From Gymnorhina tibicen (lineage: Eukaryota > Chordata > Aves > Passeriformes > Artamidae): a stretch of 64,000 nt of DNA. The notes under the pieces were generated by a model. That model was not told the origin of the DNA. It saw nothing but the letters and a program-made list of their open reading frames with translations, and made no database searches. Both the position numbers and the translations under genes were made by a program. Of this stretch, positions 1-13,100 are shown one piece after another (positions within the stretch are counted from its first letter, which is position 1; each line of letters opens with the position of its first letter). The stretch lies in the NCBI GenBank assembly GCA_013399875.1, contig VXAZ01008004.1, positions 1-64,000 of the forward strand. Reading direction: 5' to 3'.

Positions 1-3000
1 CATACCTTTGCAAACTTTATCAGATCAATACAGAATATTTCTGAAGACATGAGAGTGAGGAAGAGTCTCTGTTAAACTTCACATATGCAGACTACAGGCA
101 GATCAGCAATGACACACCAAAAACTCAATTAAACAGTCAATAGAGTGATTTATATATCTCCAGAGGTAATTCCAAGGACGTAGATTAGGAGCTTCCCTCT
201 TGCTAACAGTTACACAGGTTCTCCCAATTACATCAGGTGTAAGCACTTAACTTCGTATTTAAATTAGAAAGCTGAGCCTAGATCTTCAAGTCAGACAGCT
301 ACCTGTGGATGACACCTTTGCATTTTGTTCTTAGTGTCGCTTGAAGACTCTAGCAATATTTCACAGATATTCTATTGCTTGCATGTGAGAGACACAAGTA
401 ACTATTCTAGGAAGTAATTAATTTGTTATTTCCAGAGCAAACTTCCCTTTTACAGCACAGCTTAAGATGTCACTCCGTCTTATTTAATTACCAGTTAATC
501 AGCCAAAGTACAATTGCTTTACATTTCTAAAAAACCCCTAAACATTTTACCATTCAGTAAGTTTGTATCTGACAAATGAAGAGGGAAAATATGAACAGGG
601 AAAATCTAAGTGTAGGATTCCAGGTAGTAGTTTCTTAAAGATCTTCAATGAATAAAGTTTAACATCTGTAGTCAGGAAAAGAAAAAGAGAAGAACCAACC
701 AACGTTCCCCCTTCCCCCTCCCCAATAAAACCTTATCAACACGCCTATTAAGACAATGAGAAAAAACTAATTAAAGTAAATTAGCTTAATGTGCACAGGC
801 TGGATAAAGACAGATCACTTTTAAAAATCCAAGAAGATAATGGTACCCATTTGGGATATGTTTTTGGCATTTTTCATATAAATTGGACAGTTTTAGAGGA
901 TAAATATGGTTAGAGAAGTCCTTACAGGCAATTATGTCTTTACAGTGCTGGTGGCTGACATCATAAAAGTATAATTTTAATTGCTATTAATTGTGTTAAG
1001 TCTACTTTTATTGAATACTTAATACCATCTCTGACAGTTGTTATAATTTATGTACTTTAATGAAACTTCTTAGTAGAAGTTTGGACTTCGAGGGTCATTT
1101 CCACTATGTTCAAAATAAGGCATTTTATCAGCTAGGGAAGTGCAGGTTATTAAGACACTGACTTCTGTCTTCTCAAAATTTGTTCACTTTCATTAGCCTT
1201 ATATGGATGACTAGAAAACCAATTTCTGTCTCAGGTTTTAAATGTATTAGAATTTACTAAATATTATTATAAGAAACTGTTATGGCACAATTTTCCCATA
1301 TGAAACAACCTCTCTGTTTAATAAGGAAACTGAATTAAGAGAAGCTGATGAACGACTAAGTAACACCAATTCACATTAATATTTTGCCATTTGGGAATAC
1401 AGAATGGGTAAAATAAAACCTTGAAATCTCTTTGGCATTCAACTACAAGATCACCCACGACTTTAACTGAATAGCGTTGTCTGCTGGCAGAGTTTGACCC
1501 AAAGATTTGTGAGCAGATAAAATAGCAGAAGAAATGCAAAATGAAGATTAACCAAAGAAGTATTTAACAACATAATATTGTGCAGTGCAGAGAAAAAAAT
1601 GTTATTGACTTTACATTTCGGTACTAAAATTCACATTGCTCTACTGCCAATAGTTGTAGGTCTTGACTGCTACTGTGATTAGCATTATTAAATTATGATA
1701 AATTAATTTATCTCTGTCAGCGCTAGTTTCAATATTTGTGGATTAGTAATTGGCCCAGTAGCACTAATGAGACAATATATGTATTGTGGCTCTTCTGTCT
1801 CTTAACATGCCTATTTAAATTAGAGCATCATTATATACAAAATAAAATATTGAATTGGGTAGGAATGCATCTCAAAGAATATCCGGACTCTGGAAATCCT
1901 AGCCTGTTGCCAGCAATGTGCAAGGCTTACTTAACAAAACAGACTACCAAAACACAACAAAAAAGGAAAATTAGACAAAATATACCTTTTTCTTTTTGGC
2001 TCAGCTATCAGAGGACATTACAATTAAGGTGATGCTCACTAATGGATCTTGTAGCACAGGGTTTTAAATCATTGTGGACTGAGATTTCTGTGTTGGTCCT
2101 AACGAGATAGAGTCAAATACAGCTGATGGCTATTTACCATCACATTCACTTGGCTGTCTCTGAATCACGTAAATCAAGTCAAGAAGGCCTACAATTAGGT
2201 TTTTGCAGTCCTGTAGGTGAGGTTACTGTCTGGCAATTTGGTCCTTATTGCAAAATTATGTGAAATTCTTACAGTAAATTTTTAAACATCTAAGGAATGG
2301 ATAACTGTTGCTCTGGTTAAAAAAAGCATCACCAAAACACAATAAACTAGAAAATGTCAGAATATTAGAAAGCCAAAAGTATCTAAAGGTTGCGATGTTT
2401 TTACCTGAAAACCAGATGAAATTTGTATTATTTTAAAATTAAAACTTAAAGTTATTTTAAAGCTCATTACAGTATTGGTAACAGATAACTTGAAGATTAG
2501 AATCTTTGTAGAAATAACAAATGTTCTAATTTTTTTATGACCTATGGGTCATTCCTTTATAGTTGTATCTCACTACAAAACGTGTACCTGAGAGCTGTAA
2601 TACAACTTAGAGCAGAGTGGGCTCTAAGATTTGCATGAAACCAGAATGTTTAATAATGTAAAAAATCTAGTTCTAGGAATACTCTACTTTAAGGTGACTC
2701 TTAACAGAAAAAGGTTATTTATGTTTTTCAGTAAGAACTTTTATTTCTTTTTGAGTTATTTAATGATTCATATGTTATATTTGCATTCAAAGTATTTAAT
2801 TCCAAATTCATCTAGGACACCAGTTAGTTTTACTTTTTAGTCCATATGCAAACACATTTTTACCTGAGGACACAGATGTCCCCAGGTCACCACAGATTTC
2901 CTATTCATGAACTGCTTTGTTAGTATTAGTTATAGCTGTTGTCTTCATGTTAGTAAAACGAACATTAATGTAGGATAAGGAACAGACATTTAATAACAGA

Positions 3001-4430
3001 TTTTTTTTTGCTTCAAATGCTTTTATGTTATTTGAGCAGAAGTTTTATTTGCACAAAGTCTTATTTCACAAAACAACATTAACCAAATTTGCTGGAAATG
3101 GAGCAGACTGTCTATTATTAAGCCTCCTCTTCCCTGCCTAGAAGAATATTTCCATCACTTTGTCTTTTCTCTATTCCTTTTTCAGCCTCTACTATATTTT
3201 CCTCTTTTTTCTCCCCTCAAAATCTCTCTCACTAACATACCTATTAGTATATTTTCCATTTAATAGCTGCATATTTACTTACCATTTATCAAGTGTTTTT
3301 ATGAACCATCCCCTTTTCTATCAAGCAGTCTTTCAAATAAGAGCCTATTAGGCTTCTCAGGTAATACATACTGTAAGTAAACACTTAATGTAAGTAAACG
3401 CTTATCTGAGTAATTATTTTTATATTATAAATTGCAGAAACTACAGTATTTTCCTGTAAATTATCAGAATTGAAATCTCCATTGATTCTAACAAGTTTCA
3501 TACAATTTTTGTTGTTTGCACTTACGTTTGGCCCAGATGACAGAATTAAAAAAATAAAATATTTCTAAAAAATTTGATTCCATTACATATTACAGGCAGA
3601 AAATGAGATGGGAAAAAGATCTGCATTAATCAGCACCAATTTTTGGTCTTGGAAAATACAAATCCAAGGACTTACAGTACAAAGTTGCTCCTATTGCACA
3701 TGCTCCGGACACCATTTTTCCATTTTAAGCTATTTGAGATTTTAATTTTTATCTTCCAGTTTCTATGTAGGACTAATGCAGGCAGAATTATGAGAAGGAA
3801 ACAAGATGCACGTGAAGACGACAGATGAATTTCCTTCTGCAGTCTAAATAAATTAATTAGGTTTTGATTGACTACATGGATCACAGTTCACTTTCTTTTC
3901 TCATATCTATCCACAGAAAATGTCCTCAACAAAACTAATATATGCTATCCCCAGCACCCAAAAATTCTCATAATATATCCAGGATTTATGTTAACAGAAA
4001 GGACAAAACTAAGAGGTGAAAGAAATTCATACAGACAACAGCCTTGCAATCAGGTTGTAGAAGTAGGTATTTAGAAAAAACTATTGCCAAGCCGTAACAT
4101 TTATTCTATTTAACTTCTCCCTGGGAATATTCCATCTTTTATTACAAAGGATTGGAGGGAGATAAATCCAAATTTTGACCTCCTAGTTCAATTAACCTCT
4201 CAATTATATTGCTAATTTAAGAATAACTTGACTGAATCAAATGGAATTATATTAAAATTGATGTAATTGTAAGAAGAATCAAATACTGTATTTGTAACAG
4301 CCACAGTAAAAGCCAATAAATTCATGTCAAGGTCACAAATATTACTGCTGGAAATTATGAAAGTGGAATGATCTTCCTCAGTCATGGAGTTTCATGTATT
4401 TCATGGCCTTTATTGGAAAAAAATGCAGGT
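1..4430. other. AT-rich non-coding DNA, no gene seen
   Basis: The stretch is AT-rich with many stops in all frames. Open frames reach only about 98 codons (1736-2032, plus strand) and their translations are rich in Phe, Leu, Lys and Ile, as expected of random AT-rich DNA. I recognise no exon, repeat family or RNA gene. A highly diverged old repeat or a conserved non-coding element could be hidden here and could not be recognised by eye. Confidence 0.7.
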
Positions 4431-4439
4431 AGACAATCA

Positions 4440-4960
4440 GGTAACCTTTACATACAATAGAAGACAGAGGACAAGGACTAAGGAAAGCATGAGGGAAAAA
4501 CTTTCTCTAAGGGACTTGACAGAATGGGAATGAGAGAAGGGAACTGGTGGAAGATCAAAACAGAGTTCAGAAAAGTGAGAAAGGATTAAATGAAGCCCAA
4601 GACACTTTGTGAGGATGACAGAAACATGAAGGGGATGAGAGTGAGGGACTGGCTACAAGTAGTATTTTAGTGGCAGCAAAAATGTACCAGTGACAAAGCC
4701 ATAAAACATGACAGAAAAGGAATTAATAAAAATATGTGGGTCTATTGATCTTAAAGGTCTGTCTGAAACACAGGAAACAGGAAAGAAAGAGGAGCTCAGG
4801 AATGACTAAGTGTATATCTGAGGTGCCTTAAAGCAGTGGGGTACTATTCCATTCTTAACATACTTCACTGAGTCTTTGATTTCTAGGATATACAGGGTGA
4901 GAGAGCGGAATACAGAGAAAAGTTCCTTATACAGAGATATTCACTGCAATACAGCTATAT
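4440..4960 (+). other. Purine-rich, strand-asymmetric block
   Basis: The plus strand is strongly enriched in G and A over about 500 bases, with runs such as gaagacagaggacaagg and tgagagaagggaactggtgg. Flanking DNA does not show this bias. There is no simple repeat unit and no coding frame I recognise. A similar block lies at 42400-43040. It may be a diverged old repeat or a region with long-term strand-biased mutation; which of these is not decided by the sequence. Confidence 0.4.
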
Positions 4961-7900
4961 CTTTATTTTTCAGATGGTGAAGGAAATAGAGCAGATTTTC
5001 AGGAAGGTATCTTGATCCCAGGGGATGCTGATCAATAGACAAGGAGAGGTATGTTGGAAACAAACAACCTAAATCCACTCAGATGTCTAACTTAAAGTAT
5101 AATTGCTCCCTTTATACTCTACTCTCACCCTTTTTTTATTTAATCAATTGCCAAGAAAGGTTTGACTTTTATTTGAATTGAGATTACTACATTAAAGTAC
5201 TTGTGCTCTTTTGCAGACAGACTAGTCCCAGCTGCATGGTGCAAAACGAGGTCCCACTTCCTTCCCCGTGCTCTCCAGTTACCTCCCCCAGACCTCACAG
5301 GTCCCAGACCTGTGGGGCCCCCGGGTTTACCTGCATATGGACACAAGGTGTTAAGAACAACACATAGGACATGCTGCAGACTCTGCTTATGGGGCAGTGA
5401 GAGGAATGGACATGGAGCAGTGCTGCTTGCTCCCCCTTCTTGACAGCTCTGGGGTGGTGTTAGATTATATTGCCAGTGTGAAGGGAATATGAGTCACTGA
5501 GAAAAATCCTGAAGGTGTGCTGATAAGCAGTCTTTCAGTAAGTAAGTCCAAATCTTGATAATTCTGAAAAGAGCTGATTTTGCCTATATTTTACTTTATT
5601 TTTAACTAAACACTAGGTTTACTCACTCAGTCTCCACATGACAAAATAATCAAAGAAGACATTATTCAATATTAGGCAGTAAAAATAAAAATTGGAAGAA
5701 ACATTGAAACCCAACATGTTTCCTCTTTCTTCTGTTTAAACTCTCTAGGAAGCAGAAAAATCTCAGCTTTGTTCTTTGTCCATTCTTGAAAAGCCTGTCA
5801 AAGAATAGAGCTGAATCTTCAAAAATATTAAGATAAACATCCATAATAACGGTAATAAAAGCATGCTGTCATGTATCTTCTGTGAAGCATAAAAGTTTAG
5901 TACATTATTTAAATGCTTGTTTATTGCTTTAGAGATGTCATTTCTTGATTTTGCAATATTCAAAGCATTTCAGTTTTTATACTTTTTTATTTGTGAAGTT
6001 ATTCTCTCATAATCTTTTTATTTTCAAGGCTTGTAAGTGCAACCACTAGTTGCCATGTTTACATGGCAAATTGCTGCTAACAGAGGGATTATTAAGAAGA
6101 GAAAAAGAAGCAGTGTTTGTGCTTCTAGGACTGACACCTATAACTGTGGTTGTCCACAGGGTAAAAATTTGCCTTCCAAAATGCCCAGCTCCCAGAAAGC
6201 TTTGGAGCAGAATGGGAAGGCTCACATGCCAAAGGAGAAAACCCCCAGCTGGTGCCTGTTACTTGGTAGCCCTGATCCTAGCACAGCAGTTCTGTTTCTC
6301 CCGCTTTCGGCAGCTGCCTGGGGACTGCAGCACCCTGCTCTGCGCTCCTCACATATTCAGAAACCTGATAGATACACAGCTGTTGCCATCAAAAGTAAAA
6401 TTCATCCTGGGCTATGTGCCAGCATAAGGACTATGGCATTACTAAAGACCCACTAAAACCTTCAAAGGCTTGCGCAACACTTAAGACCTTGTAGCATTTG
6501 GCTGAGACAGGCTAGAAGCGCAGCGCTGGAACCAAATTAGTTCTTCTAAAACTACTGAATGTCAGAAAGGAAAGATTTTAAGATGGTTTTATTTAATCAA
6601 ACTTACATATTTCACAGTAAGCAACTGCTTTACTTTTATTGATAATAAAAGACTTTTCAGAGTTTTCATTTCAGTATCATGAACATACAATGCAGTGTCA
6701 GTGTACTTGTTTTATTTCTGAATTGTTAGCGGACAATGATAGCCTATTTGTAAGTTCACCTATTTTCCATCCAAAAATGGAACAATCCACAAGACCTTAG
6801 CTGTGTGTATGTGTGAAAGGAGAACAGTCAGTAAACAATGGGATAGAAAAAACCCTATCTTCATCCTGAAGTGATAATTTATATACTGTACATGCTAGGT
6901 CAGCCTTTTATGCTATAATTATTACCAGAAAATCTGGTAGAAGTCAAGTAACATGCTCTGCTAACAAGTAACCATTCAGAACAGCTGTGTCCTGCCAGCA
7001 AATTTTTCAACATCTTACATATTCTGTGTTTCAGTTTTCTGATTTGCTAAATGGGAGCAGCAGTGCCAATGCATCCTTAATAAAGGTTTTGCTATATACA
7101 GATAAAGAGCAATCTGCATACTGAGTATTGGTTGGCACCTGGTCAGTAATGGATATATGGGTCTTCAAAACTCCCATGGTCCATGAAACAAAAATTCTAT
7201 TCAGAATACTGTTAGAAGAATAGGGTTAATACTGATAAATGTCAATCAGGTGGCAGCCTGCTGTCTGGTTCAGACAAAATTCTGTTTTGACAATGCACCA
7301 AGGTGTAAGAGTGGAACTATGCTGGAACTGTTCAGGCAATTCTGATAAACTGCATGAAAGACAAAGGATATTTAGTCTGTTTTTAAATGAGATGTGGCAG
7401 TTAAGAACTCAAATGATATTGTTTATCGGGACTTTTTTATATGATGCTATTATCCTGCTCCTAGTTACTGCAACCTATCATTTCAGTTTTATGATATATA
7501 TTTTCTTTTATTCATTAAAAACATTGGCTACTCTGAAAAACACAATGTGGAGGAATTTACATTTCTGTTTTTCCTCATATTTCTTTCTTCTGTGTTATAA
7601 ATGCCTATTTTTTGGATTTATTGTGTGCTCACCAATCAATACATTCGTGCAGTAATAAAAATAACTTATTGTAATGGTAACAGCTCCAAAGGACTCCTGA
7701 CTATGAGTGGCATTTTATTTAATTCAGATCTATGTCCCACTCCCCAACTAATGGCACACTGTGGGTTATAAAGTGATTAAAATTGTTGTCAAACTGGCCT
7801 CCTGGAAAGAGGGAGCCCAAATTCTTTTCCTGCAGTTGGTAGATCTGCAGGATCTATATTTGACTTTTAGAGTTGGAAAGCAAAGAAAAGCTAGCGTAGG

Positions 7901-9598
7901 AATAATAAGCCAGGGAATGATGGAAAAATGGCTTTCTTTTTTTTCTCCAATGCCTCTAGTAAGCATGTTTAAGTAAACAACAAAAACAAAGGAGTCAGTA
8001 TTGCGGTTTTTTGAAGGTTAATGGAAATACAAAGAGATTTGCCTACAACTACACAGGAAAACATTAGAAGAGGTAGGAGTATAACTAATCTTTGAGTCAA
8101 GTCTCTAGTGTCTTTATTACTGTATTTCTAGCTTTGGTTCCTTAAGGGTCATTGGATTTCTTTCTTATTTTATAAAATTTATGTTTACTCTTCTCAATAT
8201 TGTTGAAATTTCTCTTTATAATATTCCCAAGAGATATGCAGACAATATATAGTACTACTATCTTTTTGAACTTCAGCAGTTTTATGTCTCTTCACAAACA
8301 TCATATTTCTTTGATAATGAAGGGAAATTATTAGGAATACTGGACTGATCTATTAATTGAAGATTCAAAAAAAGAAGGTGAAGTTGATTACTCTTTGTCA
8401 TAGCTTTTTCTAAGGCAAAAAAAAGTCTAAATAAATGACAGTTTGGAATCATACTGCAGCTGATTCTCAGTTTGCTACACTGGTGCATAAAAGAACTGCC
8501 ACACAGCACTGCTCGTTAATTCTAGATAGTGTTACTGTGTATCACAAATCTATAAACTCCAGAGACATTTTTCAGAGAAACTGTAATCTATGCAAGTTGT
8601 GGTGAAAGGGAAAGGGAAAGGCTTGCCATCAGTTATGGCTTTCTGGCTTTTACTGTTCTAAAAGAAAGAGATCTAAACATCTGTGGTCAATTAGAAGAAA
8701 AAACTGTTTCTGAGAGAAACAACACCCATGGGTCCTGCAATATAGCCAACTGTACATCTTTGGGTTTCTGTGTGCTGAAGTATCAGTATATATTGAGTGT
8801 AACAAACAGTATACAGATAAGAGCCTCAATGAGCTATTGCACGTTTATGTTTCAGCACCACTATTCCTCTCTTATCTCCCTATGAATCTAGATCAAGATG
8901 TAACATTAACCCATCAAATTGCATTTTACCCACCTGTAACATCAGCTTTTTCTCTGCAGAAAAATGTTTTATACACACTCAACAGCCATGGCAAAAAGGA
9001 AACAAAACTCCTGGATACCACCTTAAAACCTAAGCTCCCTAAGGCTTAACCTCAAATTTGATATATCTGTTTAACATCAAGCAGTTTTTAAGACTATCCT
9101 TGGGACTCCTCCTTTCCCCTCACAGCTTTCTCCATGATTCATGGAGAGCCTTGTATCTGCTCATATAATGAATCTTTTGAAGTTCGGATGTCTAAGCAAC
9201 TCTTCTAATAGACACTCTTTCTAAGAACTGAAAAATAAATGTTAAAAGGACAGGTATTGCTTAAAGACTGTGCAATTACAGCCACATGCTTTATGAACTC
9301 TTAGCAAAACAAATTCTGCAAGAAGGGCATTTTACCTCCCCTTCTAATGAGGAATAAGCAGTGCATATGCTCGGGAAATTGTGAACATTTTAAAAATGAA
9401 AACCAGATTAAGTTTCTGCAATGGTTCCGTTAAATACAATCAAATTTAACAATGGGGCTTTGTACTAAATGGGTCTCTGCTACTTCCTTGCTCTTGAGTC
9501 ATGCTTCAAGAAAATCTGCAAAATGGGTTGAGCTAAATTACTTCCCTGACTTGTTACTATCCTTCTATTTCCAGCATTCAAATTAGGCAGCGCACATG
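4961..9598. other. Non-coding DNA with two GC-richer patches
   Basis: This is mostly AT-rich. Patches at 5200-5460 and 6150-6420 are richer in G and C. The first holds a small perfect inverted repeat at 5296-5314 (cacaggtc, 3-nt loop, gacctgtg). The second is open in two plus-strand frames at once (6037-6456, 139 codons, and 6050-6427, 125 codons). Neither translation shows a domain, signal peptide or repeat that I recognise. An exon or old pseudogene is possible, but I do not call one. Confidence 0.55.
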
Positions 9599-9604
9599 TA
9601 AGAG
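9599..9604. repeat. Target-site duplication, left copy (TAAGAG)
   Basis: TAAGAG sits directly before the TG that opens the LTR at 9605. The same six bases follow the closing CA at 10156-10161. Six-base duplications are typical of class II (ERVK/beta-like) retroviral integration, so the pair both fixes the LTR ends and suggests the class. Confidence 0.85.
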
Positions 9605-10155
9605 TGTTGCAGTGTGAGGGTTCCTGCGATGGCACGGCAAGCCACAGCCTTTCTGGAGAGCTTGGCGGGGTGTCTTAGGGAGAACAGCTGTGCCGTTTCC
9701 CGTAGCCCTTCCTGGGCGGCCCGCTCGGTCCCGGTTAGACTGCAGGCACCACAACATGATGATGATAAAGGACTTGAAAAGGCTCCCTCGCATGGGGACT
9801 GTAGAATGTCTTTATTCCATGCTAACTCCCAAAAATCTAGAGCCAGCACATGTGCTGGCCCCCACAGGCAGAGGGCCAACACATGGCATGGTGCTCAAAG
9901 CAGAGGGAGAGAGGCTGGTGGCTCGCTGATCCCCAAAGGCAGACAGAGAGTCACACGGCCTGGAACCAGTTTATTTGGGGACGAAGGGGGCGGAGAGATC
10001 ATGGATTCTCAGGGCATAGGGTCAGTACATGGGCGGAGTTGGGATAACAGGACCAATGGGAGAAACCCGAGGGAGTGGTTAGGACTAGGGCGGGGAAGGG
10101 AAAGCCATGAGGAAAGGGCAGGCAATTCAGTAAGAGGAGGAGGTACAGCACCACA
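9605..10155 (-). mobile_element. Solo LTR of an endogenous retrovirus, 551 bp, ERVK-like
   Basis: The element begins TGTTGC and ends CACCACA on the plus strand, so it has TGT...ACA termini, and it is flanked by a perfect 6-bp duplication TAAGAG. Read on the minus strand it has LTR architecture. A GC-rich U3 carries an inverted CCAAT box (ccaat at 10053-10057 on the plus strand) and GC boxes (gggcgg near 10031 and 9988). An AATAAA at 9975-9970 may serve as a TATA-like element, and a second AATAAA at 9816-9811, about 155 bases downstream, is a likely polyadenylation signal. About 200 bases of U5 follow. No internal retroviral sequence or second LTR adjoins it, so it is a solo LTR left by LTR-LTR recombination. 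The overlapping open frames (for example 187 codons at 9614-10177, plus strand) are by-products of its GC content. The class rests on duplication length alone. Confidence 0.83.
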
Positions 10156-10161
10156 TAAGAG
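10156..10161. repeat. Target-site duplication, right copy (TAAGAG)
   Basis: This directly follows the CA at the right end of the LTR and matches the left copy at 9599-9604 in all six bases. The absence of mismatches suggests that the insertion is not extremely old. Confidence 0.85.
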
Positions 10162-13100
10162 CTGGAAGAAACACTAGGGTGAGAAAGTATCCAAGAATCC
10201 AATTTAGGGACCATATGGTCTAGATTCAGTTTCAGCTTTTGATAATATTTCCTTGTGACCACTGCTAAATCTTAACACCTAGGCATCTCAAGATACCAAC
10301 TATAAGTGACACATGAGCAGGTCTGTGGAGCACAATCATGCCATTCTTACAGCCCTGTTCCCTTAACGTTCTTCCCAGGGAAGTATATGCTGAAGAAATG
10401 ATGTGTCATGCATATGTATTCTGCAAGGGTTAGTGAGTTCCAGCAGGGCTTTGTAATCCCTTTTCTTCCTGTAACTTCTCTAAATGTGATACCAGATTTA
10501 GGACAACACCCATCACTGCAGAACCCAAACATACTGAAGGACTGCTGTGTAGAAGTTAACATTCCAAGATAACTTAGGACTTGAAACTATTCCAGGCCCT
10601 TGTGCCACTCATGAGTACACATTGGAAGATGGGACTGAGAGAGCTACTCAGTAAAGTACTGTGTACTTTATAAAAATTTGTTGTGCTTGTATATGTTAAT
10701 TTTCATGTTTTCCTGCGGAATGTTTTTCCTGTATCTATGTTTATTCTCTGACCTGTAGCTAACGCTTGTTTTCTATCTGAAAGCCAGCTAAACCTCTGCT
10801 GGTACTTGTCATATGTTGACAGCATTCAACAGTGCATACAGTATCCTAACAACTTCGTAGAGATAAGGGGGAAATATGCATCCGCATTCATAGTTTCAGC
10901 TCAGATTCTTTGCTAGATTTCAGTGGTAAAAATACTCACAGAAAAGAGAAGGAATGAAATTGCTTTTCATAGACACATTAGTGACAAAAGAGAAAGTACC
11001 AACAAGCACTTTCCTCAGACTGAAATAGGTGTCAAAGAATTTTAGACAGTCATTGGGTCCAAAACAAGCAAATGAAGGGATGAGGCTCAGAACTATATGT
11101 AAGCTATGGCTGACTAGCTGAAGAAATAGGGATAGCAAAATCAGCCTTCAAAGTTCAGTGGATCTCAAAGTTCCTGACATGGCTAACTAAAACAGCAGCT
11201 TGTGACCTGAAGTCCTAGTGCCCTGCTCAGTACAAGCCTTACTGCAATGAAACTTTATGATGACAGATTTGGTTTTACATTTTCCTTACAAATGCAGTTC
11301 TTTTAAGGCCTATGCTTCCTAACTGCATGATTTATCAAATCTAAGTTCCATTAATTGGTAATTTTTTTTCCTGCTGAATCCTTAACAACTTCCTAAAGAC
11401 TACTCAAGACAAATGGGAACTTTGCTTCACCATATTTCCTCATATAGTTTCTGTTGTTCCTTTACTATTTAAAAACAGTTATTGCAGCATAAACTAATTT
11501 TGCCATTAAGGTTACTGGACTTAATTCTCTTCTGTGCTGCACATTGTTTAATTACATCTGTGTAAATAAATACAAAACCTAGCAACTTTAATAGTTACTT
11601 GTACTGTTCAGCATTTTCTGCATCTCTGCTCTGATTCAAATGGCAGAACATGAGATAGCTACAAAGCAGTTCTGTCGACTCCACTCCTTGGAAAAGGTTT
11701 TATATAAGAATCTTGGTGCAATGCTTTGTCTATTCACCTTCACTTCCACTGTGCTCACAAATAAACAAAACCACAAAGAACCTATTATCTAATCAACCAA
11801 AAACATTGGACATGCTACTGAGAGAAAGCTGAACTTTCACTTATATTGATACTGAAGAGACCACTATTTTTTTAAATTAATGCACATGCATTATGGATAA
11901 TACTAGTGCTTTTCACTTGATTTTTTTTTAAACTCTGAATAAAAGTTACCATTTATATGCAATTCTTAAAATAGTATAGAAAAAAAAAGAATAACTTTAG
12001 TCACAGAAAGAGACTCATAGAACCAAAAAATTCGAGATCCTCTCTTGTATTTTTACCATATTATGGCAATACAATGTTGCAACTAGAAAAATTATTTTTC
12101 AAAAATTACTTCAAAATAAGATTAACACATTATAAGCATACTGTGATAACCAGTTTCTGTTGGCTGCAGAGTCAATCAGAAGGAGATTTGGAAAAATAAG
12201 CAGAAAGTTGGCTGATTGAAAGTTAACTCTTCATAAAAAATTAAAATCACAAAAACATAAAAAGGATAGTCAGATAATTTTATACAGGTCACCCCTGAAG
12301 TATTTGGATTTTCAGTGTATTGCTTCACACATGGTATTCTTCCTCTGGCCTGTGCAACAGGAAGGTGCCTGGAATTAGAGGACTGACACCTGAATGACAG
12401 ATAAGATATGCCTGGCAAAAAGTCAACACTGCACAGTTTAAGATCAGCAGTGGTACTTCGTGTGGGCTCAGCTCTCTGCTTTGAATTTATTTTGGAAGAG
12501 ATGATTCTTCTTTTAAGATAAAAGAGAAGGCAATATGAAGTAACGTACACCCACGATTTACAGCTAGACTCACTTTGGCATAAACCTTATGACTATGTTG
12601 CAAAAACAAGTTCTTACTCTTAATCTCTTTGAAATTTGGAGAAAAAGTCTTTGGGATTATGCCAGTTCCTGGCAAAACATCATAGAGACCAACCAGTAAT
12701 AACAGCACTTAGAGTTACCAAAATAGCTAATGTACATTGCAGGAATAAAACCAGCTATTGAAATTCTGATCACAAGCATTAGCTTTGTTGACTCTTGATT
12801 TGAAAAAAACAGTGATAGAAATATGAATTCTGTAACTTCAGGTATTGTAAAAAAGCATTATTCTGACAAATCACTAGACATAGGTAGAAAATGATCCCAA
12901 AAATAGAGAAACTTGGAAGAAAACAGTTGTTTTAAACATCATCTCTGTAGTTCTCACTGTATGGAGATGGAACAGATGACATTATGTCCTGCTGTAACAT
13001 ATTAACATGAAGGCAAAGGAAAAAGGAAATCAAATAAGTATTTAAGTCTTTCTAAAATGATTAGTATTAGAGAAAGATAATGGAAAAAAAGAATTCAGTG

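Noticed and set aside
9614..10177. 187-codon plus-strand frame
   Set aside because: It runs through the LTR defined by its ends and duplications, against the likely direction of that LTR, and has no recognisable domain.
12176..12550. 124-codon minus-strand frame
   Set aside because: No domain, no splice or promoter context, and a competing overlapping frame; consistent with chance in a 64-kb window.
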